Below, piece by piece: positions 8,410 through 16,104 of a DNA stretch of 64,000 nucleotides. Below the pieces are notes generated by a model, which was not told the DNA's origin, searched no databases, and saw only the letters and a program-made list of their open reading frames with translations. The DNA comes from Streptomyces sp. NBC_00433 (GTDB lineage: Bacteria; Actinomycetota; Actinomycetes; Streptomycetales; Streptomycetaceae). A program made the translations under genes and the position numbers. Location of the stretch: contig CP107926.1 of NCBI GenBank assembly GCA_036015235.1, positions 5,723,501 through 5,787,500 of the forward strand, given 5' to 3'. How positions within the stretch are numbered: the first letter of the stretch is position 1; every line of letters starts with the position of its first letter.

Positions 8410-9483
8410 ATGGCCGAATCGTCGACCCCTCCGGGGGCCCCTGCCGGGTTCCGGCCGTCGAAAGGGTTTCGGCGGGAGGTCATGGACGCGATGACGCCGC
8501 GGGCCTCGATTCTGCTGCTCGGGGTGCTGATCATCGAACTGGCCTTCGTCGTCTCCTACATCGGGGCCTTCCACTCGCCGAAGCCGAGCCGTATTCCGCT
8601 GGCCGTGGTGGCGCCGGCGCGGGCGCAGGCGCAGGTGGCGGTCGTCGGGAAGCTGAACGAGCTGCCGGGCACGCCGCTGTCGGCGAGGTCGGCGGACAGC
8701 GTGGGCCAGGCGCGGAGCATGGTGCTGGACCGCAGCGTGGAGGCGGCGCTGGTGATCGGGCCGGCTCGGGGGCCCGACCAGCTGCTGGTGGCGTCGGCCG
8801 GGGGGCCCGCGGGGGTGCAGTCCCTGCAGCTGGTCTTCCAGAAGGTCAACGGGCCGGGGCGTGCCGTGGTGATCACCGACCTGCGGCCGCCGAACTCCGC
8901 CGACGGGCGCGGGCTGAGCAGCTTCTACCTGGTCGTGGGCCTGATCGTGGGCGGCTATCTGGCGTCCGCCGCCCTGTCGATGTCGTTCGGGGTGCGGCCC
9001 GCGAACCCGCACCGTACGGCCATCAGGCTGGGGGCGCTCGCGGTGCTGTCCGTGCTGTCCGGGCTCGGCGGGGCGATCATCGCCGACATTGTCTTCGGGG
9101 CGCTGACCGGTCACTTCTGGTCGCTCTGGTGGATCTCGGTGCTGGTCACCTTCGCGGCCGCGGCGGCTGGGATGGCCTTCCAGGTGCTGCTCGGGTCGGC
9201 CGGTGTCGCCCTCTCCGTGCTGATCTTCGTGGTGCTGGGGAATCCGAGCGCGGGCGGGGTCTTCCCGGCGTCGCTGCTGCCGCCGTTCTGGCGCGATCTC
9301 GGGCCCGCGCTGCCGAACGGCGCCGGGGTGACGCTGGTGCGCAACTACTCCTACTTCGGCGGCCACGACACCGCCACCGCCTGGTGGGTGCTGTCCGCGT
9401 GGGCGGTGGGCGGGGTGCTGGTCGGCGTCGCGGCGTCGCTGCTCGGCAAGCGGCGTGCGGAGCGCGCGGCCGGCACGGCCTGA
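8410..9483 (+). CDS. Polytopic membrane protein resembling ABC-2/DUF3533 permeases
   Basis: This 357-residue protein has one membrane segment near residues 30-52, an extracytoplasmic region of about 120 residues (PLAVVAPARAQAQVAVVGKL), then five hydrophobic segments from about residue 175 to the end. That layout is shared by DUF3533 and YhgE/Pip-type ABC-2 permease-like proteins. No ATPase gene is adjacent, so transport cannot be claimed. The start is supported by a GGAGCGACC ribosome site. It is monocistronic by spacing. Confidence 0.7.
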   Translation: MAESSTPPGAPAGFRPSKGFRREVMDAMTPRASILLLGVLIIELAFVVSYIGAFHSPKPSRIPLAVVAPARAQAQVAVVGKLNELPGTPLSARSADSVGQARSMVLDRSVEAALVIGPARGPDQLLVASAGGPAGVQSLQLVFQKVNGPGRAVVITDLRPPNSADGRGLSSFYLVVGLIVGGYLASAALSMSFGVRPANPHRTAIRLGALAVLSVLSGLGGAIIADIVFGALTGHFWSLWWISVLVTFAAAAAGMAFQVLLGSAGVALSVLIFVVLGNPSAGGVFPASLLPPFWRDLGPALPNGAGVTLVRNYSYFGGHDTATAWWVLSAWAVGGVLVGVAASLLGKRRAERAAGTA

Positions 9484-9583
9484 CCGGGGCGGGGCCAGGG
9501 CCTTCTTCCCGGGGCCGGGGTGGTGGGTAACGGTTCGGGGACGTCGCGACCGGCGGGTGCAGGGGCTGGGCTAAGACCGGGTC

Positions 9584-11176
9584 ATGACGACTGATGCCCC
9601 CTTGTGGGTTCACTGCGGCCAAGGCGCCGGTCCAGGTGACCCGTTCGCCGGATGCACCGGGATCACTGTCACCGCCTCCGGGCGGTGTCTGGCCGACGCC
9701 GACGCCACCGAACAGACCGCGTATCTCGCATCCCTGTCACCCGGCGCCGACCTGGACTTACGGGGCACCACCATCGGCCGGCAACTCCTGTCCCGCATCC
9801 TCAGTGTCATGGTCGACCCGGCAACCAGACGAGCAACATTAGGAACCGCCCGATTCGACTCGGCCATTTTCACCGGGGACGCCCGATTCGACTCGGTCGC
9901 CTTCGCCGGGGACGCCTGGTTCACCTCGGTCACCTTCGCCGGGGTCGCCCGATTCACCTGGGCCACCTTCGCCGGGGTCGCCTGGTTCGACTCGGCCACT
10001 TTCACCGGGGTCGCCTGGTTCGACTCGGCCACCTTCACCCGGAACGCCTCGTTCACCTCTGCGGTGTTCGAGAGCACTCGTGACGTGGGACCGCTGGTGT
10101 GTGCGGGAGTCCTGGATCTGTCGACCGCGTCGTTCGCGATGCCGGTCGCGTTGCAGGTCGCAGCGTGGCGGGTGGTGTGCCGGCGGACGCGGTGGGCGCA
10201 GGCGGCCACGGTGTGGGTGCGCTACGCGGAGGTCGACCTCAGCGATGCCGTGGTCGACCATCCGCTGGCCGTGGCCACGCGGCAGCGCCCCTTCGACGGT
10301 CTGCGGGGGCCGCTGGACGAGAGCGCCATGGGCAGTGCCCGGGCGCAGGCCAAGGTGGTGTCGTTACGGGGTGTGGACGCCGCCCACCTGGTGCTGACCG
10401 ATCTGGACCTGTCCGCGTGCCTGTTCTGCGGCACGATCCACCTGGACCTGTTGCGGCTGGAGGGACGCTGCCCCTTCGGCCTGCCCAATCCCGCCGGCAT
10501 CCACTGGCGGCGCGGACTGCCGGTGCGGCACACCCAGCGCCTCCTGCTCGCCGAGGAGCAGCACTGGCGCCACAGCAGACACCACCCGGTACCGGGGTGG
10601 CTGCCGGCTCCTCCTGGCGTCGACATCGTGGAGCCGCCCGCGCTGGCCGCCCTCTACCGGGCACTGCGCAAATCCTACGAAGACTCCCGCAACGAGCCCG
10701 GCGCCGCCGACTTCTACTACGGCGAGATGGAAATGCGCCGCGCCGACCCCACCATCGCTCCTGCCGAGCGCGGCCTGCTCAACATCTACTGGGCGCTCTC
10801 CGGTTACGGCCTGCGGGCCGCTCGGGCCGTCGGATGGCTGTTGGCCGCCGTAGCACTGACCATGCTGCTCATGATGCTGTGGGGCCTGCCCGCACACGAC
10901 ACCGCGACGCGGAGCACCGGCACCGTCACCGGTCGCCGCATCATCCTCACCACCGACGCTTCCGCCCCCGAGAACCCCACCGGGCCACCCGGCGACCGCC
11001 TCACCACCGGGCGGTTCGAGAAGAGCCTGCGCGTCGTCGTCAACTCCGTGATCTTCCGGTCCTCCGGCCAGGACCTCACCACCACCGGCACTTACACGGA
11101 AATGGCCTCCCGCCTGACCGAGCCCGTCCTCCTCGGCCTGGCCGCCCTCGCCGTCCGGGGTCGCATCAAACGCTGA
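9584..11176 (+). CDS. Membrane-anchored pentapeptide-type repeat protein
   Basis: This protein has 530 residues. The middle (about 90-160) is built of six tandem 11-residue units of the type RFDSAIFTGDA and WFTSVTFAGVA, matching the F-x4-F-x5 pattern of actinobacterial pentapeptide-repeat proteins that fold as a right-handed beta helix. A conserved ALRKSYEDSRNEPGAADFYY segment follows (about 365-385). A transmembrane helix lies near residues 410-435 and a final hydrophobic segment near 515. Function is unknown. The C-terminal half resembles other Streptomyces pentapeptide proteins with terminal membrane helices. The ATG is the first plausible start. Confidence 0.78.
   Translation: MTTDAPLWVHCGQGAGPGDPFAGCTGITVTASGRCLADADATEQTAYLASLSPGADLDLRGTTIGRQLLSRILSVMVDPATRRATLGTARFDSAIFTGDARFDSVAFAGDAWFTSVTFAGVARFTWATFAGVAWFDSATFTGVAWFDSATFTRNASFTSAVFESTRDVGPLVCAGVLDLSTASFAMPVALQVAAWRVVCRRTRWAQAATVWVRYAEVDLSDAVVDHPLAVATRQRPFDGLRGPLDESAMGSARAQAKVVSLRGVDAAHLVLTDLDLSACLFCGTIHLDLLRLEGRCPFGLPNPAGIHWRRGLPVRHTQRLLLAEEQHWRHSRHHPVPGWLPAPPGVDIVEPPALAALYRALRKSYEDSRNEPGAADFYYGEMEMRRADPTIAPAERGLLNIYWALSGYGLRAARAVGWLLAAVALTMLLMMLWGLPAHDTATRSTGTVTGRRIILTTDASAPENPTGPPGDRLTTGRFEKSLRVVVNSVIFRSSGQDLTTTGTYTEMASRLTEPVLLGLAALAVRGRIKR
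9851..10048 (+). repeat. Six tandem 33-bp coding repeats
   Basis: Six units start at 9851, 9884, 9917, 9950, 9983 and 10016. Each encodes 11 residues (two phenylalanine-spaced turns). Units share runs such as TTCGCCGGGGTCGCC, which suggests recent duplication inside the pentapeptide-repeat gene. Confidence 0.85.
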
Positions 11177-11214
11177 CCCCGGACGGAGAGGCCGTCCCGC
11201 TGACGGGCGAGGGG

Positions 11215-12366
11215 TCAGAACTGCTGGACGAAGTACGGCGACACCGTCATCCGGCCGTTGCCCCGGGCGCCGTTGAGCTGGCCCGAGGAGGACTGGGCGA
11301 GGGTGTACCAGGAGTCGACGTAGTCCGCGTCGTTCGTGTACCAGGACGACGGGATGGCGGCCAGGATCGCGTCGACCAGGGGGATGTAGGCGCCCTGGTC
11401 GGTGATGGTGAGCAGGGCGTCCGCCAACGCCTTGGCCAGGGTGGCGTAGTTGGTGTCGCCGTCGTCCTCCATCATCACGACGTCGGCCAGGTTGTACTTG
11501 TAGTTGGACCAGTTGACCAGGATCTGGTTGGGGTAGTACGTGGTGCCGTCGTTGTCCAGGTAGGGCATGTCGACGGTGTCGACCCGCACCTTGCCGTCGA
11601 ATCCGAAGCCGCTGACGACCGAGAAGATCTCGGCGTCGCCGAGTATCCAGGGCTCCTCGTCGTCGTTGAGGTGGACGGAGTTGACCTTGGTGGTCCAGTA
11701 GCCGCCGGTGGCCGGGGTGGCGGCGGGGGCGGTCCTGGCCGAGGTCTTGCCCAGGGCCTTGCCGAAGGCTTTGTCGACCTGGGCGAGCCCGGTGGTGGCG
11801 GCCTTGGTCACGTCGACGTCCACGACGTAGACGGGCCGGCTCGGCGCCTGGCGGGCGCTGAGGGTGTGGACGCGGCCGGCGCTGTCGTAGGCGGTGACCG
11901 CGGCGCCGTTGTCGTCGTCGGCGGCGACGGCCACGAGCGGGACGGCGTCCGGGGTCAGGGCGGGCTTCATGCTGTCGGCGCCGAGCCGGACCCGCAGCAG
12001 CGACCCGGTCTGCGGGCCGAGGCCCTTGGCCGCGGCGATCCGCTGGTCGGCGGCGGCGACGGCCGCGCCGAAACCGGCGGGGGCGTGGCGGGCCGCGCTG
12101 AGCGGGGCGAGGTCCACCTGCGCGGAGCCGAGCGCGGCGGCCCGCACCTGGCCGCGCCAGGCGGGGTCGGCGAGCGAGGCGGCGAGGCCGCGGGCGACGG
12201 CGGTCTCCGCGGCGGAGACGGCGGAGACGGCGGAGACGGGGGATGCGGCAGGAGCGGTGGGCGCCGCCGCATGGGCGGCGGGCAGGGCGAGGCCCTGGAC
12301 GGCCAGGACGCAGGACGCGCTGAGTGCGAGGGTGATCGCGGCGCGCTTGGTCGCGGTGAGGTGCAC
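11215..12366 (-). CDS. Secreted DUF3103-type protein
   Basis: The GTG at 12366 has an AGGAGG ribosome site just upstream and gives 383 residues. They begin with a Sec signal peptide (basic start, hydrophobic core, cleavage near AHA-A at about residue 30). The mature part has a short VSAVSAVSA repeat, an Ala-rich region, and then the DUF3103-like section with DDDNGAAVTAYDSAGR, PYLDNDGTTYYPN and DVVMMEDDGDTNYATLAKAL. Function is unknown; the acidic loops could bind calcium. A longer frame reaching 12501 lacks a signal and is unlikely. It converges on the pentapeptide gene with 38 bp between stops. Confidence 0.78.
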   Translation of the reverse strand: MHLTATKRAAITLALSASCVLAVQGLALPAAHAAAPTAPAASPVSAVSAVSAAETAVARGLAASLADPAWRGQVRAAALGSAQVDLAPLSAARHAPAGFGAAVAAADQRIAAAKGLGPQTGSLLRVRLGADSMKPALTPDAVPLVAVAADDDNGAAVTAYDSAGRVHTLSARQAPSRPVYVVDVDVTKAATTGLAQVDKAFGKALGKTSARTAPAATPATGGYWTTKVNSVHLNDDEEPWILGDAEIFSVVSGFGFDGKVRVDTVDMPYLDNDGTTYYPNQILVNWSNYKYNLADVVMMEDDGDTNYATLAKALADALLTITDQGAYIPLVDAILAAIPSSWYTNDADYVDSWYTLAQSSSGQLNGARGNGRMTVSPYFVQQF

Positions 12367-12588
12367 GGGGGTTCCTCCTGGAGGCGTGCCGGTGCCGCGG
12401 GTGAGCGGCGTGGCGGCGGGCGAGGGGACTTCAGGGCGGAGCCGATCTATGCGGGTAGAAAACCCGCACCCATGGTGTCCGTAGCATGCCAACTCGCACA
12501 AGACGTTCTTCCGGACATGGTCGAGCCGAGCATGCCGGCACCGGCTCGAAACGGACCTTCGCGGCGGTTTTCCGGAGGGCCGTCTCCG

Positions 12589-12795
12589 TCAGGCGGCGTT
12601 GCCGTGCGGGGTGGGGCTGATCGTCAGGTCGGCGTCGACGGCGTGTTCGCCGGCAGGCTCGTGGCGGGTCTCGCAGGCGATCCGGGCTGCGTGGGTGCGG
12701 TCCACCTCGGCCGGCTCCCGCGTCCTGGCTCTGCGGAAGACCGTCAAGAGCACGAAACGGCGGCCGGGGGCGGGCCAGTTGGCACGGGTGTCAGG
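12589..12795 (-). pseudogene. 3' remnant of a RelE/HigB-type toxin gene
   Basis: Between the DUF3103 and MreB-like genes the minus strand encodes, up to a TGA at 12589-12591, a frame containing APGRRFVLLTVFRRARTRE followed by PAEVDRTHAARIACETRH. This is the characteristic C-terminal half of phage-derived Gp49/HigB (RelE/ParE family) toxins. No in-frame start or N-terminal half exists: upstream the frame runs into the terminator stem of the MreB-like gene. No antitoxin gene follows. It is best read as a degraded toxin-antitoxin locus. The exact upstream limit is approximate. Confidence 0.6.
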
Positions 12796-12813
12796 GGGCC
12801 ATCGGTTGCACGC

Positions 12814-12850
12814 CGAGGGCGGTCCCCGCCGGTGGCCGGGACCGCCCTCG
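12814..12850 (-). terminator. Rho-independent-like hairpin after the MreB-like gene
   Basis: CGAGGGCGGTCCC and GGGACCGCCCTCG form a perfect 13-bp stem with an 11-nt loop, 11 bp beyond the stop codon at 12862. There is no clear U-tract, as is common in Streptomyces. Confidence 0.8.
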
Positions 12851-12861
12851 TGCGGGTGGGG

Positions 12862-13908
12862 TCAGACGGTCAGGGGGTCCAGGAGCAGGGGGCGGACGCG
12901 GCCCTCGATCATGGCGCCCAGGCCCTGGACGGCCACGGTGTCGGGGTGGTCGGCCACGTGGACGGGCATGCCCGTGGCCTGGCGGAGCATCAGGTCGAGG
13001 CCGGGCATCAGCGCGCTGCCGCCGGCCAGCATGATGCCGCGGTCGCCGAGGTCGGCGACCAGGTCAGGGGGGCAGCGGCGCAGGACGCCGGTGATGGCGT
13101 CGACGACCGCGGTCAGCGGGGTGCGCATCGCGTGGCGTACGCCCTCGGTCTCTACCAGGACCGAGCGGGCCATGCCGCTGACCACGTCGCGGCCGTGCAC
13201 CTCGGTGGTGGGGGTGCCGCCGGTGGCGGGGGCGCCGAGCATCTGGTGCAGGGGCCGGACGGACTGGCTGGGCAGCATCAGCTCGTGCGCGTTGCGCAGG
13301 TGCTGCACGACCGCGCGGTCGATGGCGTCGCCGCCGACCGGCACGGTCTCCGCCGACACGATCGAGCCGAGCGAGAGGACGGCGACCTGGGTGGTGCCCG
13401 CGCCGCACACCACGATCATGGTGGCCTCGGGGTGCTCCACCGGCAGCCCGCAGCCGACCGCCGCGGCGATCAGCGTGTCGACCAGCTCGACCCGGCGCGC
13501 GCCGAGCCCGTACATCGTCTCGACGGCGGCCCTGCGGGCGATCGGCTCGCTGCCGTGCGGGGTGCACACCGCGGCCCGCATCATCGGCATCCGCAGCCTG
13601 CGGCGGCCGAGCTTGTCGCCGAGGATGTGCCGCAGCATCCGCTGGGCCATGGCGATGTCGACCACCGCGCCGCCCGCGACCGGGCGGGCGACCCGGATGT
13701 GCTCGGGGGTGCGGCCGGCCATCTGCTCGGCATTGGCGCCGACCGCGATGAGCGCGCCGGTGCGGACGTCGACCGCGACCACGCTGGGCTCGTCGGCGAC
13801 CAGGCCGCTGCCCCGCAGGTAGACCCGGGTGCGTGCGGCACCCAGGTCGACCGCGACGGTGCAGCGGCGCAGCTGGACCAGCGTGTGGTTGGTGGGGAGA
13901 CCGATCAC
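12862..13908 (-). CDS. MreB/Mbl-like actin-family protein
   Basis: A 348-residue protein of the actin/Hsp70 ATPase superfamily. The phosphate-1 loop reads VAVDLGAARTRVYLRG (about residues 18-33), the phosphate-2 region reads IVVCGAGTTQVAVLSLG, and the adenosine motif reads GIMLAGGSALMPGLD. MreB-like proteins form filaments and in Streptomyces act mainly in spore-wall formation. This one is the divergent Mbl-like type, since several MreB consensus residues are altered. The GTG start overlaps the stop of the upstream DUF7144 gene (GTGA), so the two are coupled. A strong hairpin ends the operon. Confidence 0.85.
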   Translation of the reverse strand: MIGLPTNHTLVQLRRCTVAVDLGAARTRVYLRGSGLVADEPSVVAVDVRTGALIAVGANAEQMAGRTPEHIRVARPVAGGAVVDIAMAQRMLRHILGDKLGRRRLRMPMMRAAVCTPHGSEPIARRAAVETMYGLGARRVELVDTLIAAAVGCGLPVEHPEATMIVVCGAGTTQVAVLSLGSIVSAETVPVGGDAIDRAVVQHLRNAHELMLPSQSVRPLHQMLGAPATGGTPTTEVHGRDVVSGMARSVLVETEGVRHAMRTPLTAVVDAITGVLRRCPPDLVADLGDRGIMLAGGSALMPGLDLMLRQATGMPVHVADHPDTVAVQGLGAMIEGRVRPLLLDPLTV

Positions 13909-14363
13909 CGTGCGCCTCCCAGGTGGTGGCCGCGCTTGGAGTGGTAGGTGGCCAGCGACCAGATGATGAAGACGTAGATTCCGATCATGATGAGCGACCA
14001 GGCGGGCTGGTAGGGCAGGAACATGAAGTTCGCCAGCAGGGCGATGGAGGCGATGCCGATGCCCGCGTAGCGCGACCAGGCCTCGCCCCGGAGCAGGCCG
14101 AGGCCGACGAGGACGGCGAGGACGCCGATGACCAGGTGGATCCAGCCCCACGCGGTCACGTTGAACTTGTATGCGTAGCCCCCGGAGACGACGAAGACCG
14201 AGTCCTTGGCGATGCCGACGATGCCTTCCAGGACCGCCATGATGCCCGCTACCACCAGCAGGACGCCCGCGAAGACCGTGCCGCCCGCCGCCCAGGCCCT
14301 GCGTTCGTCGTCGTGGTGCGGGCCGCTGGGCGGCGGCTGCGCGGAGGGTGTGGTTTGGCTCAT
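13905..14363 (-). CDS. DUF7144-type four-helix membrane protein
   Basis: This 152-residue protein has a hydrophilic N terminus (SQTTPSAQPPPSGPHHDDER) and then four transmembrane segments. It contains the family features GWIHLVIGVLAVLVGLGLL and FLPYQPAWSLIMIGIYVFII. This is a common Streptomyces membrane family of unknown function. The ATG at 14363 has a GGGAG ribosome site; the extension to 14450 is unlikely. It is the first gene of a two-gene operon with the MreB-like protein. Confidence 0.85.
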   Translation of the reverse strand: MSQTTPSAQPPPSGPHHDDERRAWAAGGTVFAGVLLVVAGIMAVLEGIVGIAKDSVFVVSGGYAYKFNVTAWGWIHLVIGVLAVLVGLGLLRGEAWSRYAGIGIASIALLANFMFLPYQPAWSLIMIGIYVFIIWSLATYHSKRGHHLGGAR

Positions 14364-14583
14364 GGCGGCTCCCGAGTCCGAAGCAGACGGCGGGAGGGTC
14401 CGTAGCGCCCGATACGCCCTCAACGGTACGAACGCTGCGAATCCATGCAATACCCGCCTTGACTACAACATGATGTGACGACCAGTCGGATAATGCGAGC
14501 AGGACTGGGCCGTACGGGAGTGCGCCATGCGGGGGTTTCGTACGGAAGGGGGGCGGCCGGAGGCCGAACGGGGTCGGCGGCCC

Positions 14584-14799
14584 TTACTCCGCCTCCTCCA
14601 GGCGGAAGCCGAGCTTGAGGCCCACCTGGTAGTGCTCGACCTCGCCGTCGACGATGTGCCCGCGCACCTGCGTCACCTCGAACCAGTCGAGGCCGCGCAG
14701 GGTCTGCGAGGCACGCCTGATGCCGTTGCGCACGGCGGCGTCCACCCCTTCCGGCGAGGTGCCGACGATCTCCGTCACGCGATAGGTGTGCTCGGCCAT
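14584..14799 (-). CDS. Dodecin-family flavin-binding protein
   Basis: A 71-residue protein matching the whole length of dodecin. It starts MAEHTYRVTEIVGTSPEGVD and continues with AVRNGIRRASQTLRGLDWFE, including the family Trp of the flavin-binding site (W39). Dodecins form hollow dodecamers that store or buffer riboflavin, FMN or CoA. A GCGAAGGGCAG sequence upstream could serve as ribosome site. It is monocistronic. Confidence 0.92.
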   Translation of the reverse strand: MAEHTYRVTEIVGTSPEGVDAAVRNGIRRASQTLRGLDWFEVTQVRGHIVDGEVEHYQVGLKLGFRLEEAE

Positions 14800-14867
14800 G
14801 GCGGACTGCCCTTCGCTGGGGGTCGGGATGCCCTTCCACGGTGCCCCAGCCGGGCCCTGCCCGCACC

Positions 14868-14960
14868 ACGGCGCTTTCCACGGGCGCGCGGGTCGCCACC
14901 GGCCGAAAGGGGCTGCCCGGCCCGTGCCGGACCACCGGCCGGTGGGGTGCGGGGCGCAGC
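14868..14960. repeat. Short intergenic repeat (GCCACCGGCCGAAAGG module)
   Basis: GGGTCGCCACCGGCCGAAAG and then GGACCACCGGCCGGTGG recur, with changes, near 3085-3145, 52455-52475 and 59485-59545. The unit contains inverted CCACCGGCCGGTGG. No gene is seen in the 14800-14999 gap. Confidence 0.6.
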
Positions 14961-14999
14961 CGGTTCGCGGCAGCGGATATGTGGGCGTATCGGCATAAG

Positions 15000-16088
15000 A
15001 TGGGTCACGTGACGACCGGCAGGCCCACCGCGCTCGTGCGCTGGATACCGGGCGGGATGATCGCGGCCGGGGTGGTCTTCGACCTGGTGACCCCCGCTCC
15101 CTACACCGGCGACCCGCTCTTCGCCGGCGGCTGCGTGCTGGCAGGGGCCACCCAGGCGAGGCGGGCGACCCTTGTCACGTTCGCGTGTGCACTGCTCGCC
15201 ATGCTCGCGCTGAGCATGGAGGACCACCGGCTCGCCGAGCACCGCGGCATCGCCGACCTCGGCAGCGTCGTCCTGGCCGGCGCGATCGCCCTGGTCGTCA
15301 ACCGGGTCCTGCACCGCTTCGGGCGGCGCCTGGAGACCGTACGCGGCGTTTCGGAGGCCGCACAGCGCGCGCTGCTGCCCGACCCGCCGCAGCGCATCGG
15401 CCCGCTCAGCATCGCCGCGCGCTACGAGGCCGCCGCGTCCGAGGCGAGGATCGGCGGCGACGTCTACGCCGCCCAGGCGACGCCGTACGGCATACGGCTG
15501 CTGATCGGCGACGTCCGCGGCAAGGGACTGGGCGCGGTGGGCGCCGTCGGCGCGCTGCTCGGCGCCTTCCGCGAGGCCGCCGACGCGGAAGCCGACCTGC
15601 CGCGGCTCGCCGACCGCCTCGACCGTGCGCTGGAGCGCTACAAGGCCGGGCGCGAGGAGGAGACCAGGCTCGAAGGCTTCAGCACCGGGCTGCTGGCCGA
15701 GTTCAGCTCCGACGGCGGCACCCTGCGGCTGGTGAACCGCGGCCACCCGCCGCCGTATCTGCCGGCCGCGGACGGCGCCGTCCGCGCCCTGGAGCCGTCC
15801 GCGCCCGACCTGCCGTTCGGCATGGAAGGGCTCGGCGGGGTCCGCCGCGCGCCCGACGAGGTGCCGGTGCCGCACGGCGCCACGCTGCTGCTGGTCACCG
15901 ACGGGGTGACCGAGTCGCGCGACGCGGCAGGCGCCTTCTACGACCCGCAGGCCCGGCTGCCCGCGCTCGGCCCGCAGGCCACCGCGCAGCAGGCCGTCGA
16001 GACGCTGCTCCGCGACCTGGACGCGTGGACCGCGCACCGGCTGCCGGGCGACGACGACCGCGCGGTGCTCGCGGTCCGCCGCGACTGA
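15000..16088 (+). CDS. Membrane-bound SpoIIE-type PP2C phosphatase
   Basis: About 362 residues. Two to four membrane segments lie within the first 105 residues. A linker helix (VSEAAQRALLPDPPQRIGPL) leads into a SpoIIE/RsbU-type PP2C domain with metal-site motifs GGDVYAAQA and DVRGKGLGAVGAVGALLGAF, then GHPPPYL and LLLVTDGVTESRD. Such phosphatases dephosphorylate anti-anti-sigma factors in partner-switching pathways. The ATG at 15000 and a GTG at 15009 are both possible starts. It converges on the pseudokinase gene with only 16 bp between stops. Confidence 0.88.
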   Translation: MGHVTTGRPTALVRWIPGGMIAAGVVFDLVTPAPYTGDPLFAGGCVLAGATQARRATLVTFACALLAMLALSMEDHRLAEHRGIADLGSVVLAGAIALVVNRVLHRFGRRLETVRGVSEAAQRALLPDPPQRIGPLSIAARYEAAASEARIGGDVYAAQATPYGIRLLIGDVRGKGLGAVGAVGALLGAFREAADAEADLPRLADRLDRALERYKAGREEETRLEGFSTGLLAEFSSDGGTLRLVNRGHPPPYLPAADGAVRALEPSAPDLPFGMEGLGGVRRAPDEVPVPHGATLLLVTDGVTESRDAAGAFYDPQARLPALGPQATAQQAVETLLRDLDAWTAHRLPGDDDRAVLAVRRD

Positions 16089-16104
16089 GCGCGTGCCCAG
16101 CGCC

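Noticed and set aside
10099..13947. A 1282-codon open frame on the plus strand
   Set aside because: It runs antisense through DUF3103 and the MreB-like gene and out of frame through the pentapeptide gene. It encodes Arg/Gly/Pro-rich sequence without domains, an effect of high GC.
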